DNA of 64,000 nucleotides from Spirillospora albida (GTDB lineage Bacteria; Actinomycetota; Actinomycetes; Streptosporangiales; Streptosporangiaceae), in contig NZ_JOFJ01000008.1 of assembly GCF_000718255.1 (NCBI RefSeq), positions 1 to 64,000 of the forward strand, in the 5' to 3' direction. Below are positions 31,290-39,659 of this stretch, one piece after another. The translations under genes were made by a program, and so were the position numbers. Within the stretch, counting starts at the first letter, position 1. Every line of letters starts with the position of its first letter. The notes below the pieces were generated by a model. It was not told the DNA's origin. It did no database searches and was given only the letters and a program-made list of their open reading frames with translations.

Positions 31290-32501
31290 ATGAGCGAAGC
31301 GCACATGGACCGGCGGCGGCTGATGCGGTCGGTCGCCGTGGCCGGCGGCGCGGCCGCCACCGCCCACCTGATCGCCCGGACGCCCGCCGAGGCGAGGGCG
31401 CGCGTCGCCGCCGCCGGCCCGATCCTCAAGCCGCTGCCGCCCGAGTGGTTCATCGACCACGGCACCAACGCCGAGATGCGGTGGGAGGCGATGCGCGGCC
31501 AGGGGACGTACGTGCCCAACGACCGGTTCTTCGTCCGCAACCACACCCGGACACCCGTCATCGACGCCCGTACCTGGCGGCTCGAACTGTTCGGGACGGG
31601 CCTGCGCGGCACCCCCACCGCCGAGAACCCTTTGCGGTTCACCTACGGGGAACTCCTCGCTCTTCCCTCGGTCTCGGTCGGCGCGATCGTCGAGTGCGCG
31701 GGCAACGGGCGCTCCTTCTTCGGCACGCAGCAGGGCACCCCGGCGTCCGGCACGCCGTGGAGGCTCGGCGGCGCGGGCCTCGCCCGCTGGCGCGGTGTGC
31801 GGCTGTCGACCGTCCTCCGCCGGGCGGGCCTGCTCGGCTCGGCGGTGGACGTCCAGCCCGAGGGCCTGGACCCCGACTTCGTGTCGGGCGGCGTCAACCT
31901 GGGCCGCGTCCGGCGCCCGCTCCCGATCGCCAAGGCGCTGGACGACGTGCTGCTCGCCTACGAGATGAACGGCGAGCCGCTCCCGCCCGACCACGGCTTC
32001 CCCGTCCGCGTCATCGTGCCCGGCTGGGTCGGCATCTCCTCGATCAAATGGGTGGGCCGCATCGAGGTCTCGTCCGAGCCGCTGCACTCCCCGTGGAACA
32101 CGCGGTTCTACCGCCTCTTCGGCCCCGCCTACCCGCCGGAGGGCAGCGACCCGATCAGCGAGCAGGTCACCAAGAGCGCCTTCGAACTCCCCTGGAACGC
32201 GACCCTCCCCGTGGGCCGCACCACCCGCCTCACCGGCCGCTCCTGGTCGCCTCACCACCCGATCCGCCGGGTGGAGGTCAGCGTGGACGGCGGCGCCACC
32301 TGGCGCGGGGCGCACCTCTCCGGCCCCGACCGGGGCTGGCGCCGCTGGTCGTTCCCCTGGCGGCCCGAGAACACCGGCCCGGCGACCCTCGTGGCCAGGG
32401 CCGTGGACGCCACGGGCGCCGTCCAGCCCGCCCGCACCACCCCCAACACCTTCGGCTACCTGTTCGGCGCCGCCGTCCACCATCCCGTCCTGGTCGCCTA
32501 G
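31290..32501 (+). CDS. Exported molybdenum-cofactor sulfite oxidase
   Basis: A 403-residue Tat-exported enzyme. The N-terminal RRRLMRSVAVAGGAAATAHLIA is a twin-arginine signal, so it acts outside the membrane with molybdopterin. Cofactor Cys136 lies in IVECAGNGRSFF. VIVPGWVGISSIKWVGRIEVS and a C-terminal dimerisation domain (HPIRRVEVSVDGGATWRGA) complete the SoxC/sulfite-oxidase fold. It would oxidise sulfite to sulfate, the last step of cysteine dioxygenase-derived sulfur removal. 36 bp after the rhodanese; no terminator seen between. Confidence 0.9.
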   Translation: MSEAHMDRRRLMRSVAVAGGAAATAHLIARTPAEARARVAAAGPILKPLPPEWFIDHGTNAEMRWEAMRGQGTYVPNDRFFVRNHTRTPVIDARTWRLELFGTGLRGTPTAENPLRFTYGELLALPSVSVGAIVECAGNGRSFFGTQQGTPASGTPWRLGGAGLARWRGVRLSTVLRRAGLLGSAVDVQPEGLDPDFVSGGVNLGRVRRPLPIAKALDDVLLAYEMNGEPLPPDHGFPVRVIVPGWVGISSIKWVGRIEVSSEPLHSPWNTRFYRLFGPAYPPEGSDPISEQVTKSAFELPWNATLPVGRTTRLTGRSWSPHHPIRRVEVSVDGGATWRGAHLSGPDRGWRRWSFPWRPENTGPATLVARAVDATGAVQPARTTPNTFGYLFGAAVHHPVLVA

Positions 32502-32564
32502 CGAATATGCATCATCCGGGTAAACCGGCACTGATCGCGGGGCGTCTTCTGGGAAACGTGGATC

Positions 32565-33977
32565 ATGGGAGTGCGCATGAGGACCAGACCCATCGCCATC
32601 GCCGCCGCGGCCGTCACCGCCCTCGGGACGGTCACCGCCGTCGCGGCGGCCAACGCGCGGCCGGACACCGTCCTGGCCGGCGCGGTCGCCGCCAAGACCG
32701 CCGCGCCGGGCGACTTCGACGGGGACGGCAAGCGCGACATCGCGTCCGCGAGCCCCAACGGCATCGTCTCCGGGCAGGACGAGGCCGGGTTCGTCACGGT
32801 CGTGTACGGCACGTCCGGCAACCCGGCCAAGCCCCGGCGGCAGGTCATCACCCAGGCGAGCCCCGGTGTCCCGGGGAACCCGAGCGCCCAGCGCTACTTC
32901 GGCCGGGCGATCGCGTCGGCGGACTTCGACCGGGACGGCCGCGCCGACCTCGCCGTCAGCGACCACGGCACGTCCATCACGATCGTCTACGGCGGCGCCG
33001 CCGGCCTGACCTCCCGCACGGTGACCTTCCCCTCCCCGAGGAACCTCGACGGTCTGGCGGCCGGCGACTTCAACGGCAACGGCGCGCCCGACCTCGCCGT
33101 GGTGTCGGAGGACGCCGTCCACCTGTACCGGGACCTCGGCGCCAAGGCGGTCACGCCGACCCGCCACGCCCTGCCGCCGTCCACCGCCGAGTTCCGGGAG
33201 ATCACCACCGTCGCGGCCGACTTCAACGGCGACCGCCGCAAGGACCTGGTCGTGCTGACGACCGAGGTGACAGACGGCGAGCCGATGGGCTCGTGGGCCC
33301 AGCTGTGGCACGGCACCACCGCCGGGTTCGGCACGGGCAAGGTGTTCGCGAAGGGCGCCCTGGGCGGCGCGGCCGCCGCCGGGGACCTCAACGGCGACGG
33401 CAAGGCCGACCTCGTCCTCGAGCGCTACCTGAACGACGACCCGGTCAAGGGCTCCATCGCGATCCGGCTCGGCACCGCGACCGGCTTCGGCGCCGCCCGC
33501 AACATCACGCAGGACACGTCCGGGGTCCCCGGCGCCGCCGCCAAGGGCGACCGCTTCGGCGCCGCCCTCGCGATCGGCGACCTGAACCGCGACGGCAAGG
33601 CCGACCTCGCGGTGGGCGCCCCCGGCCAGACCGTCGGCAAGGCCGTCGAAGCGGGCCGCGTCACCGTCCTGCGCGGCGCCAAGGGCGGCATCACCACCAC
33701 GGCCGCCCAGCTGTTCACCCAGGCCACCGCGGGCATCCCCGGCGCCGCCGAGAAGTACGACAACTTCGGCGCCGAACTCGCCTTCAACGACTTCACCGGC
33801 GACGGCAGGACCGACCTCGTCATCGGCACCCCGAACGAGAACGGCCGCGAGGGCCGCGTCTACGTCCTGCGCGCCACCGCCACCGGCGTGACGGTCAAGA
33901 ACCTCACCGAACTGGCCCCGGCCACCCTCGGCATAGCCGGCCGCAACGCCCAGCTCGGCGAGCACCTGCTCCCCTGA
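32565..33977 (+). CDS. Secreted FG-GAP repeat protein
   Basis: A 470-residue exported beta-propeller. It begins with a basic start and a hydrophobic signal (IAIAAAAVTALGTVTAVAAA). Seven Ca-binding D-x-D/N-x-D-G motifs mark blades: GDFDGDGKRD, ADFDRDGRAD, GDFNGNGAPD, ADFNGDRRKD, GDLNGDGKAD, GDLNRDGKAD, NDFTGDGRTD. Such integrin-like propellers bind other proteins or sugars; no catalytic domain is visible. A strong terminator follows at 33995. Confidence 0.88.
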   Translation: MGVRMRTRPIAIAAAAVTALGTVTAVAAANARPDTVLAGAVAAKTAAPGDFDGDGKRDIASASPNGIVSGQDEAGFVTVVYGTSGNPAKPRRQVITQASPGVPGNPSAQRYFGRAIASADFDRDGRADLAVSDHGTSITIVYGGAAGLTSRTVTFPSPRNLDGLAAGDFNGNGAPDLAVVSEDAVHLYRDLGAKAVTPTRHALPPSTAEFREITTVAADFNGDRRKDLVVLTTEVTDGEPMGSWAQLWHGTTAGFGTGKVFAKGALGGAAAAGDLNGDGKADLVLERYLNDDPVKGSIAIRLGTATGFGAARNITQDTSGVPGAAAKGDRFGAALAIGDLNRDGKADLAVGAPGQTVGKAVEAGRVTVLRGAKGGITTTAAQLFTQATAGIPGAAEKYDNFGAELAFNDFTGDGRTDLVIGTPNENGREGRVYVLRATATGVTVKNLTELAPATLGIAGRNAQLGEHLLP

Positions 33978-33994
33978 CCGCCCGCGAACCCTTC

Positions 33995-34029
33995 GACCGC
34001 GCAGGCCCCGACCCGGGGCCTGCGCGGTC
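33995..34029 (+). terminator. Strong stem-loop terminator
   Basis: A perfect 15-bp stem (GACCGCGCAGGCCCC with its complement) and a 5-base GACCC loop, 18 bases after the FG-GAP stop. Confidence 0.8.
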
Positions 34030-34141
34030 CTGCTGAGAACCGGACGGAACGGCAAGCGGTCGTGATCTTCGTCCGCGGCGATGAATTCCCGTGCGGGCCC
34101 TGGTCTCCCTGTGCGCATCCGCCCATAGCGAGGGAGCCGTC

Positions 34142-34630
34142 ATGTCCACAGACCATACGTACGACGTCGTCGCCGTCCGCGAGTTCACCGCGCCCGTCGA
34201 GGAGGTGTGGCGGGCCTGGAGCGACCCCGGCCACGTCCGGCAGTGGTGGGGGCCGACGGGGTTCACCTGCGTCCGCGCCGACATGGACTTCCGGGTCGGC
34301 GGCACGTCGTCGGTCGGCATGCGCGCGCCCGCCGAGTTCGGCGGCCAGGAGATGTACAACACCTGGACGTACCGCAGGATCGAGCGGCCGGAGCTGATCG
34401 AGTTCGACCTGCGGTTCACCGACGGCGACGGAGCCCAGGTCGACTCGCCGCCCGGCGTGCCGTCCGCCGTCCGGCACGTCATCTCCCTGGCCGCCGTCGA
34501 CGCGGGCCGGACGTCGATGACGATCACCGAGTACGGCTACGCGGACGAGCAGGCCCGCGACCTGTCCAAGACGGGCCTCGACCAGTGCCTGGACAAGATG
34601 GCGGAGCTGCTGAACGGCACCGGCGGCTGA
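34142..34630 (+). CDS. SRPBCC/AHSA1-like protein
   Basis: A 162-residue protein with the Aha1/SRPBCC fold. VVAVREFTAPVEEVWRAWSDPGHVRQWWGPTGFTCVRADMDFRVGG is the standard signature of this group. Function in bacteria is unclear; members bind small ligands. ATG 34142 has GAGGGAG upstream. It stands alone between a terminator and the convergent HigA-like gene. Confidence 0.82.
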   Translation: MSTDHTYDVVAVREFTAPVEEVWRAWSDPGHVRQWWGPTGFTCVRADMDFRVGGTSSVGMRAPAEFGGQEMYNTWTYRRIERPELIEFDLRFTDGDGAQVDSPPGVPSAVRHVISLAAVDAGRTSMTITEYGYADEQARDLSKTGLDQCLDKMAELLNGTGG

Positions 34631-34721
34631 TCTCGAGTACCTCAGAGGAGGCGGGCGACCGGCACCCGACTCCAGGAGGCAGGCCGCTCGCGACTCGTAC
34701 AGGCGGCTCCTCTCGGCATGC

Positions 34722-35042
34722 TCACGCCGCGGGGTTGGCGGGCAGTTTCAGCTGGTGGCCGCCGAAGTCGGCAAGGAGTTCCAGGGTGCCGCCGAGGGCG
34801 ACGACATAGGTGGCGATCGCCTCGACGGTCGCGACCTCGCCACGTTCGATCTGCGAGACCCGTCCAGGTGTGACGCCCATGAGCTCGGCGAGCCCGGCCT
34901 GGGTGAAGCCGAGCCGCTTGCGTTCCTCGGCCAGAGCGTGCCCCCACTGCTCTGCCATGATCGCCCCACGTCGCCGGGCGGCCTCCTCCTCGCCCACCCT
35001 TCGCCGGTAGGCGTCACGGTCCCATTTGGTGAAGGACTTCAT
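34722..35042 (-). CDS. higA: HigA-like XRE antitoxin
   Basis: A 106-residue helix-turn-helix protein. EERKRLGFTQAGLAELMGVTPGRVSQIERGEVATVEAIATYVVALGG is a textbook XRE domain, with an N-terminal basic extension. It starts at ATG 35042, overlapping the toxin stop by 4 bases, and lies downstream of the toxin as in HigBA modules. It should repress the promoter at 35415-35432. Confidence 0.85.
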   Translation of the reverse strand: MKSFTKWDRDAYRRRVGEEEAARRRGAIMAEQWGHALAEERKRLGFTQAGLAELMGVTPGRVSQIERGEVATVEAIATYVVALGGTLELLADFGGHQLKLPANPAA

Positions 35043-35407
35043 TCCGCTTCCTCTTCCGCTCGTTCTTTCAGGTACTTCTCGTACAACTCCTCAGCCCTGA
35101 GGATCGCCCGGTCGTACCACCGGTTCCACTCTCCGGTCTTGTCTCCGGCTACCAGCAGGATCGCTGATCTCCACGGGTCGAAGACGAACAGGATCCGGAT
35201 GTTGGTCCTTCGGGGGCGTAGTTCCTTCATGTTGGCGATGTCCGAGCTGGCGAGGGTGTCCACGAGAGGGCGGCCCAGTGTGGGTCCCCGTTCAGACAGG
35301 ACGTCGACGGCCGCTTCGATCTGATCTACGGCGGCGGGGTCGGTTCGGCGGAGGTCGTCCACCCACTCGGATACCTCGTCCGTCTGAAAGATGTCCCAAT
35401 CGCTCAC
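35039..35407 (-). CDS. higB: HigB/RelE-like toxin
   Basis: A 122-residue mRNA-interferase-like protein. VDDLRRTDPAAVDQIEAAVDVLSERGPTLGRPLVDTL, MKELRPRRTNIRILFVFDPWRSAILLVAGDKTGEW and a basic helix near the end match the RelE/HigB family. GTG 35407 is chosen: TATAGT lies exactly where a -10 would give a start site on the G of this GTG, suggesting a leaderless mRNA. An upstream ATG frame would cross the operator. Toxin-first order is usual for HigBA. Confidence 0.82.
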   Translation of the reverse strand: MSDWDIFQTDEVSEWVDDLRRTDPAAVDQIEAAVDVLSERGPTLGRPLVDTLASSDIANMKELRPRRTNIRILFVFDPWRSAILLVAGDKTGEWNRWYDRAILRAEELYEKYLKERAEEEAE

Positions 35408-35414
35408 CGGGTGA

Positions 35415-35432
35415 CTATAGCAAATCCTATAG
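35415..35432 (-). promoter_or_regulatory. Operator/promoter of higBA: two CTATAG palindromes
   Basis: CTATAG, 6-base spacer, CTATAG. Each half is itself palindromic and the left one contains the TATAGT -10 of the leaderless higB mRNA. An XRE dimer bound here would block RNA polymerase, fitting autorepression by HigA. Confidence 0.55.
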
Positions 35433-35497
35433 AGAATCCGTGAGCACTTCGCCATCTGGGCTGCGCTGAGCTCGGTATGGGAAAGGAACGGAGACGG

Positions 35498-36655
35498 TCA
35501 GCCCTTTCGGCGGGTGTTGAGGCGGGCGGCCTGGCGGGTGAGGTGGTCGCGTTCGGCGATGTTGGGGGCCTTGTGAGCGGCCTCGGCGTAGAGGCGGGCC
35601 GCCGTCGCGAGGTCGCCGTCGCGTTCGTGGAGGTAGGCGGCGACGGCGGTGTGGCGGGGGAGCGAGTCGTCCAGGGGCGCGAGCGCGGCCAGGCCGGCGC
35701 GCGGGCCGTCGGCCTCGCCCACCGCCACCGCGCGGTTGAGGCGGACGACCGGGTTGTCGGTCAGCCGCACCAGTTCGTCGTACCACTCGACGATCTGGAC
35801 CCAGTCGGTCTCCTCGGCGGCGGGCGCGTCGGCGTGGAGCGCCGCGATGGCGGCCTGGGCCTGGTACTCGCCCAGCCGGTCGCGGGCGAGGGCGGTCTGC
35901 AGGATTTCGACGCCCTCGGCGATCAACGTGGTGTCCCACCGGCCGCGGTCCTGCTCGGCGAGCGGGATCAGGCCGCCGTCGGCCGAGGTGCGCGCGGCGC
36001 GCCGGGCGTGGTGGAGCAGCATGAGGGCGAGCAGCCCCGCCACCTCGGGGTGGTCGATCGCCGCGGCGAGCCGGCGGGTGAGCCGGATCGCCTCGGCGGC
36101 CACGTCGATGTCGCCGGAGTAGCCCTCGTTGAAGACCAGGTAGAGGACGCGCAGGACGGTGGCGACGTCGCCGGGCCGGTCGAACCGCACGCCGGAGACG
36201 GTGCGTTTGGCGCGGCTGATGCGCTGCGCCATGGTCGCCTCGGGCACCAGGTACGCCTGGGCGATCTGGCGGGTGGTGAGGCCGCCGACGGCGCGCAGGG
36301 TGAGCGCGACCGCCGACGACGGCGTCAGCGACTGGTGGGCGCACAGGAAGTAGAGCTGGAGTGTGTCGTCCACCTCGGACGCGGGTCCGGGTGCGGGTTC
36401 CTCGTCCGCGCGGTCTTCGCGGTGGCGGCGGGCGGTGTCCGCGCGGGTGGCGTCGAGGAACCGGCGCCAGGCGACGGTGATCAGCCAGGCTTTCGGGTCG
36501 CGCGGCGGGTCGTCGGGCCAGACGCGGAGGGCCTCGACCAGTGCGTCCTGGACGGCGTCCTCGGCCGCCGCGAAGTCGGCTCCGCGGCGGACGAGGATCG
36601 CCAGGACGTCCGGGGTGAGGCTGCGCAGCAGGACCCCGTCCATGGAAGTGGTCAC
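35498..36655 (-). CDS. ECF42-type sigma factor with C-terminal TPR-like (DUF6596) domain
   Basis: A 385-residue sigma factor. Region 2 (DAVQDALVEALRVWPDDPPRDPKAWLITVAWRRFLDATR) and region 4 (LTLRAVGGLTTRQIAQAYLVPEATMAQRISRAKRTV) are followed by a helical repeat domain (VLRVLYLVFNEGYSGD, RLNRAVAVGEADGPRAGLAAL, AAAYLHERDGDLATAARLYAEAAHKA), the mark of the ECF42 group. These sigma factors lack an anti-sigma partner and are linked to DGPF proteins. GTG 36655 overlaps the DGPF stop as GTGA. Confidence 0.9.
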   Translation of the reverse strand: MTTSMDGVLLRSLTPDVLAILVRRGADFAAAEDAVQDALVEALRVWPDDPPRDPKAWLITVAWRRFLDATRADTARRHREDRADEEPAPGPASEVDDTLQLYFLCAHQSLTPSSAVALTLRAVGGLTTRQIAQAYLVPEATMAQRISRAKRTVSGVRFDRPGDVATVLRVLYLVFNEGYSGDIDVAAEAIRLTRRLAAAIDHPEVAGLLALMLLHHARRAARTSADGGLIPLAEQDRGRWDTTLIAEGVEILQTALARDRLGEYQAQAAIAALHADAPAAEETDWVQIVEWYDELVRLTDNPVVRLNRAVAVGEADGPRAGLAALAPLDDSLPRHTAVAAYLHERDGDLATAARLYAEAAHKAPNIAERDHLTRQAARLNTRRKG

Positions 36656-37059
36656 TCGGTGATGGTGGGCGGCTCGGTCAGGAACGGGCGCAGCTCGAGC
36701 CACTCGTGGATGGGCTTGCCGCCCGCGCCCGGGGCGGCCGACAGCTCTCCGGCGAGTTCGAGGGCGCGGTCGTAGGTGTCGACGTCGATCATCATCCAGC
36801 CGGCGATGAGGTCCTTGGTCTCGGCGAACGGGCCGTCGGTGACGGGCGGGCGGCCCTCGCCGTCGTACCGGACGAACGTCCCCTCGGGCGCGAGCGCCTG
36901 ACCGTCGACGAACTCGCCGGTCTCCCGCAGCCGGTCGGCGAAGTCGTTCATGTACTGGATGTGGGCCGAGATCTCCTCGGGCGTCCACTTGTCCATCGGC
37001 ACGTCGTTCACCGCGGCCGGTGCGCCACGGTAGTGCTTGAGCAGCAGGTACTTGGCCAT
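36652..37059 (-). CDS. YCII-related DGPF-domain protein
   Basis: A 135-residue ferredoxin-like protein with the family's DGPF motif in EGRPPVTDGPFAETKDLIAGWMMIDVD. MAKYLLLKHYRGAPAAVND is the first strand. The exact reaction is unknown; DGPF proteins are regular partners of ECF42 sigma factors. ATG 37059 has GGAGAA upstream. It is transcribed ahead of and coupled to the sigma gene. Confidence 0.88.
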   Translation of the reverse strand: MAKYLLLKHYRGAPAAVNDVPMDKWTPEEISAHIQYMNDFADRLRETGEFVDGQALAPEGTFVRYDGEGRPPVTDGPFAETKDLIAGWMMIDVDTYDRALELAGELSAAPGAGGKPIHEWLELRPFLTEPPTITE

Positions 37060-37112
37060 CGTGGTTCTCCTCGATGCTGTGCGACCCCATTGTCGGTCGC
37101 GCTCACACCAGG

Positions 37113-37139
37113 GACGAAGCCCGCCACGGATTCTCGACA
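37113..37139 (-). promoter_or_regulatory. Candidate ECF42-dependent autopromoter
   Basis: On the minus strand, TGTCGA (37134-37139) is followed after 17 bases by CGTC (37113-37116). This fits the TGTCGA / CGWC promoter signature reported for ECF42 sigma factors, placed about 54 bases upstream of the DGPF start. It implies that the operon activates itself. Confidence 0.55.
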
Positions 37140-37204
37140 CCGCCGCCCCAACTATTTTTCAAGCAGTTGTGGACGACTCCGGGAGAGAGCGCTGATCGGG
37201 AAGG

Positions 37205-37999
37205 TCACGCGTCTTCCGGGAGTGGTTCGCCGGTCTCCAGCATGGTCTTCAGGCTCGCCACGACGTTCGGCCAGCCGTGGCTGACCATTTCGGCCAGCGC
37301 CGAGCCGGGCTCGAAGCCGTCGTGGACGACGGTGAGCTTGACGACCTGCTGGGCGGCCTCCTCGATCGTGAAGGTGACCTTGGAGCGGGCCTCGCCGGAC
37401 AGCCTTGCGAGCGTCTCATCGTCCCAGCCGAAGCGCTTGGCGAGCTCGGGCGTGATGGCGTGCCAGGTGTAGGAGAGGAGGGTGTAGGGGTCGGCCTTCA
37501 GCACGACCTGCTCCGGGTCGCTGATCAGGACGCCGTGGTTGTCCCAGGTCATCGGCGAGCCGGCGGTCCAGTCCGTGATGAACTCCGTGGCCCAGTAGCG
37601 GCGGGTGAACTCCGGTTCGGTGAGCGCCTGCCAGAGCTTCTGCGGGGTGGTGCGGATGTAGGTGGTGTAGACGAAGGTCGGCGCGTCCATGGGGGTCTCC
37701 TCCAGGGCGAGTTTCAGGTCGGCTAGGGCTTGGACCCTGGCCCGGTCGTAGCGGCTGATCCACCGGTGGGCGATCTCGTGGACGGGCGCGGCGTTGAGGA
37801 AGTGCAGCTTCTCCCGGCCGCGCCGGACGGTGGTGATGAGCCCGGCGTCCTCCAGCACCGCCAGGTGCTTGCTGACCGACTGCCTGGCCATGTCGAGACC
37901 GGCGCACAGCTCCCGCAGCGTCTGCCCGTTGCGGGCGTTGAGCGAGTCGAGCAGCGCACGCCGGCTCGGGTCGGCCAGCGCCTTGAACACCTCGTCCAT
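37205..37999 (-). CDS. ArsR-type repressor fused to AHSA1/SRPBCC domain
   Basis: A 264-residue two-domain regulator. Residues about 1-95 form an ArsR winged helix (VFKALADPSRRALLDSLNARNGQTLRELCAGLDMARQSVSKHLAVLEDAGLITTVRRGREKLHFLN), and residues about 115-264 an AHSA1 domain (VYTTYIRTTPQKLWQALTEPEFTRRYWATEF). The second domain probably senses a small ligand. ATG 37999 sits next to a near-perfect dyad (38033-38077) shared with the divergent VOC gene. No metal-binding Cys pair is evident in the ArsR part. Confidence 0.88.
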   Translation of the reverse strand: MDEVFKALADPSRRALLDSLNARNGQTLRELCAGLDMARQSVSKHLAVLEDAGLITTVRRGREKLHFLNAAPVHEIAHRWISRYDRARVQALADLKLALEETPMDAPTFVYTTYIRTTPQKLWQALTEPEFTRRYWATEFITDWTAGSPMTWDNHGVLISDPEQVVLKADPYTLLSYTWHAITPELAKRFGWDDETLARLSGEARSKVTFTIEEAAQQVVKLTVVHDGFEPGSALAEMVSHGWPNVVASLKTMLETGEPLPEDA

Positions 38000-38032
38000 G
38001 TCCGCCTTTGTACCGGTTTCGTTGGCCGCAAC

Positions 38033-38077
38033 ATGCAGCCTTCTGGTTGCATAATTTAGGCAGCCAGAAGGCTGCAT
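38033..38077. promoter_or_regulatory. Long dyad operator between ArsR-AHSA1 and VOC genes
   Basis: ATGCAGCCTTCTGGTTGC and GCAGCCAGAAGGCTGCAT: 18-base arms with one mismatch around the 9-base ATAATTTAG. The A/T centre contains a TATAAT-like -10. Placed between two divergent starts, it is a strong candidate for the ArsR-AHSA1 binding site, controlling both genes. Confidence 0.7.
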
Positions 38078-38103
38078 GTCAAGACTGCTGGGAGGATGGG
38101 GGG

Positions 38104-38457
38104 ATGGAACGTGTGCTTGGTATCGGCGGGTACTTCCTGCGGGCCTCCGACCCGGCGGCGCTGGGGGCGTGGTACCGCGACTGCCTGGGGTTGGCCGCCG
38201 ATGAGAACGGTGTGTGGCACCCGGACGCCGGGGTGACGGTGTTCGCGGCGTTCGATTCCGGGACGGAGTACTTCGGCCGCCGTGACCAGCAGACGATGCT
38301 CAACTTCCGGGTCCGCGACCTGGACGCGATGCTCGCGCAGTTGCGCGCCAAGGGCGCGGACGTCGCCGAGGAGACCCAGGACATGGAGGGCGTCGGCCGG
38401 TTCGGCTGGGTCACGGACCCCGAAGGCAACCGCGTCGAACTGTGGCAGCCGAGCTGA
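38104..38457 (+). CDS. VOC (glyoxalase/bleomycin-resistance) superfamily protein
   Basis: A 117-residue metal-dependent-fold protein: IGGYFLRASDPAALGAWYRDCLGLAADENGVWHPD and GVGRFGWVTDPEGNRVELWQPS are the paired beta-alpha-beta-beta-beta modules. Substrate unknown; it is divergent from the ArsR-AHSA1 regulator and shares its operator, so it is probably its main target. ATG 38104 has a GGGAGGA site. Confidence 0.85.
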   Translation: MERVLGIGGYFLRASDPAALGAWYRDCLGLAADENGVWHPDAGVTVFAAFDSGTEYFGRRDQQTMLNFRVRDLDAMLAQLRAKGADVAEETQDMEGVGRFGWVTDPEGNRVELWQPS

Positions 38458-38483
38458 CGCTCCACTCATGAAGCCGGTGACGC

Positions 38484-38531
38484 CCTGAGGCAGGCTCCTC
38501 CCCCGATCGGTGAGGAGGGTGATCTCTCAGG
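38484..38531. terminator. Nested stem-loop between convergent VOC and DUF397 genes
   Basis: Outer arms CCTGAG (38484-38489) and CTCAGG (38526-38531) enclose an inner stem, CTCCTC (38495-38500) and GAGGAG (38512-38517). It lies between two convergent genes and can serve both. Confidence 0.45.
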
Positions 38532-38553
38532 CGTGCTGAATGACGCGTTGGAG

Positions 38554-38745
38554 CTATGGGTGGAGTTCGTCGCGTTTCACAGCGTCGACAAGCGCCGCGA
38601 AGGCGTCCAGGGGGAGGGCGAGGTGGCCGGTGTGGGGTGCCTTGCTGTCACGGATGCCGATCGCGTCGGCGAAGCGTGCCAGTTCGATGCACTCACCAGT
38701 GCCGCCCGCTCCGCTATGGCTGCTCTTCTTCCACGCCACCATCAT
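38554..38745 (-). CDS. DUF397 domain protein
   Basis: A 63-residue actinomycete protein. WKKSSHSGAGGTGECIELARF and IGIRDSKAPHTGHLALPLDAFAALVDAVK are the complete DUF397 pattern. Such small proteins sit next to DUF5753/XRE regulators and are thought to work with them; known examples modulate antibiotic or developmental control in streptomycetes. ATG 38745 overlaps the upstream regulator stop as ATGA; an earlier ATG (38766) would overlap by 25 bases. Confidence 0.85.
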   Translation of the reverse strand: MMVAWKKSSHSGAGGTGECIELARFADAIGIRDSKAPHTGHLALPLDAFAALVDAVKRDELHP

Positions 38746-39551
38746 GTGCGCATCCCCGCTATCCATTCGCGTGACTGATCCTCACTCAATGCGCGTGCTG
38801 CGATCTGCTCGAAGCGTACAGCCACCGAGGCCGCTTCAGCCTGATCATCGATGACTCTGCCCACGTCCAGGTTCGTTCCTGCGAAAGCGGCTCGTAGCCC
38901 GTTCCGCAGTTCGAAGCACGTGAAGGAACCGTCGATGCCGATGTGGGGGGCTGCCTCCGCGGAGACGATGCGGATCGAGACCGGGATCTGCTGCGCGAAT
39001 TCGAGCAGTAGGTCCCGCTGTTCCGCCATGACCGCAGGGCTGCCCATAGAGCGCAATGCGACCACGTCGAGCACCGCCCATATCCGCGGGTCGCCGGCGA
39101 GCATCTCCGCCTGGTGCTTCATTCTCCTCTCGACTGCGCCGTCCAAGTCCGTGACAAGCCCTGCATTGAACCCGGCCTGCAGCAGCGTTCGAGCGTACCC
39201 CTCGCTCTGGAAGGGCAGCGGAATGATGTTGTTGCTGAAGAGTCGCAGGGTGTTCGCCTGCACCTGGTACTTGCGAAGACTCTCTCGCCAGTTCGGGTCG
39301 ATACCCATTTTGGCGAATTCGAGCAGTGTCGAGAAGATGCCGCCGGTGTCCCACAGTTCGTCGAGGGTACGGCACTGAGCCTTGTCGAGTTGGCGCAGGC
39401 CGACCTCGTACTTGGAAACCTGGCCCTTCGTGCAGCCGATGATCTGGCCGATCTCGGTCTGGGTCATCTTGTGCTTCAGCCGCTGGAAGCGGAGCTGGTG
39501 GGCGATGAGAGCGTAGAGCGAGCTCGTCGGTTCGGGGGAGGGCCGTACCAT
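38742..39551 (-). CDS. XRE regulator with DUF5753 domain
   Basis: A 269-residue DNA-binding protein. Residues about 11-68 are the helix-turn-helix (LIAHQLRFQRLKHKMTQTEIGQIIGCTKGQVSKYEVGLRQLDK), followed by the DUF5753 domain (IPLPFQSEGYARTLLQAGF, RRMKHQAEML, ALRSMGSPAVMAEQRDLLLE, GTNLDVGRVIDDQAEA). ATG 39551 has GGAGAA upstream. The following DUF397 gene overlaps its stop. It diverges from the HATPase gene. Confidence 0.88.
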   Translation of the reverse strand: MVRPSPEPTSSLYALIAHQLRFQRLKHKMTQTEIGQIIGCTKGQVSKYEVGLRQLDKAQCRTLDELWDTGGIFSTLLEFAKMGIDPNWRESLRKYQVQANTLRLFSNNIIPLPFQSEGYARTLLQAGFNAGLVTDLDGAVERRMKHQAEMLAGDPRIWAVLDVVALRSMGSPAVMAEQRDLLLEFAQQIPVSIRIVSAEAAPHIGIDGSFTCFELRNGLRAAFAGTNLDVGRVIDDQAEAASVAVRFEQIAARALSEDQSREWIAGMRT

Positions 39552-39659
39552 GATCGATTCTCCTGGCGGTGAGATCGAGTCGCCAATGTTGTCGGCAACG
39601 GCGACACGATAACTCCGCGGCATCACTCTTGTCTCGGGAGCCGACGAAACAAATGGGTG

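Noticed and set aside
30825..34118. A 1097-codon minus-strand open frame opposite the rhodanese, sulfite oxidase and FG-GAP genes
   Set aside because: Antisense shadow in high-GC DNA; no domain is visible, and the plus-strand genes have complete motifs.
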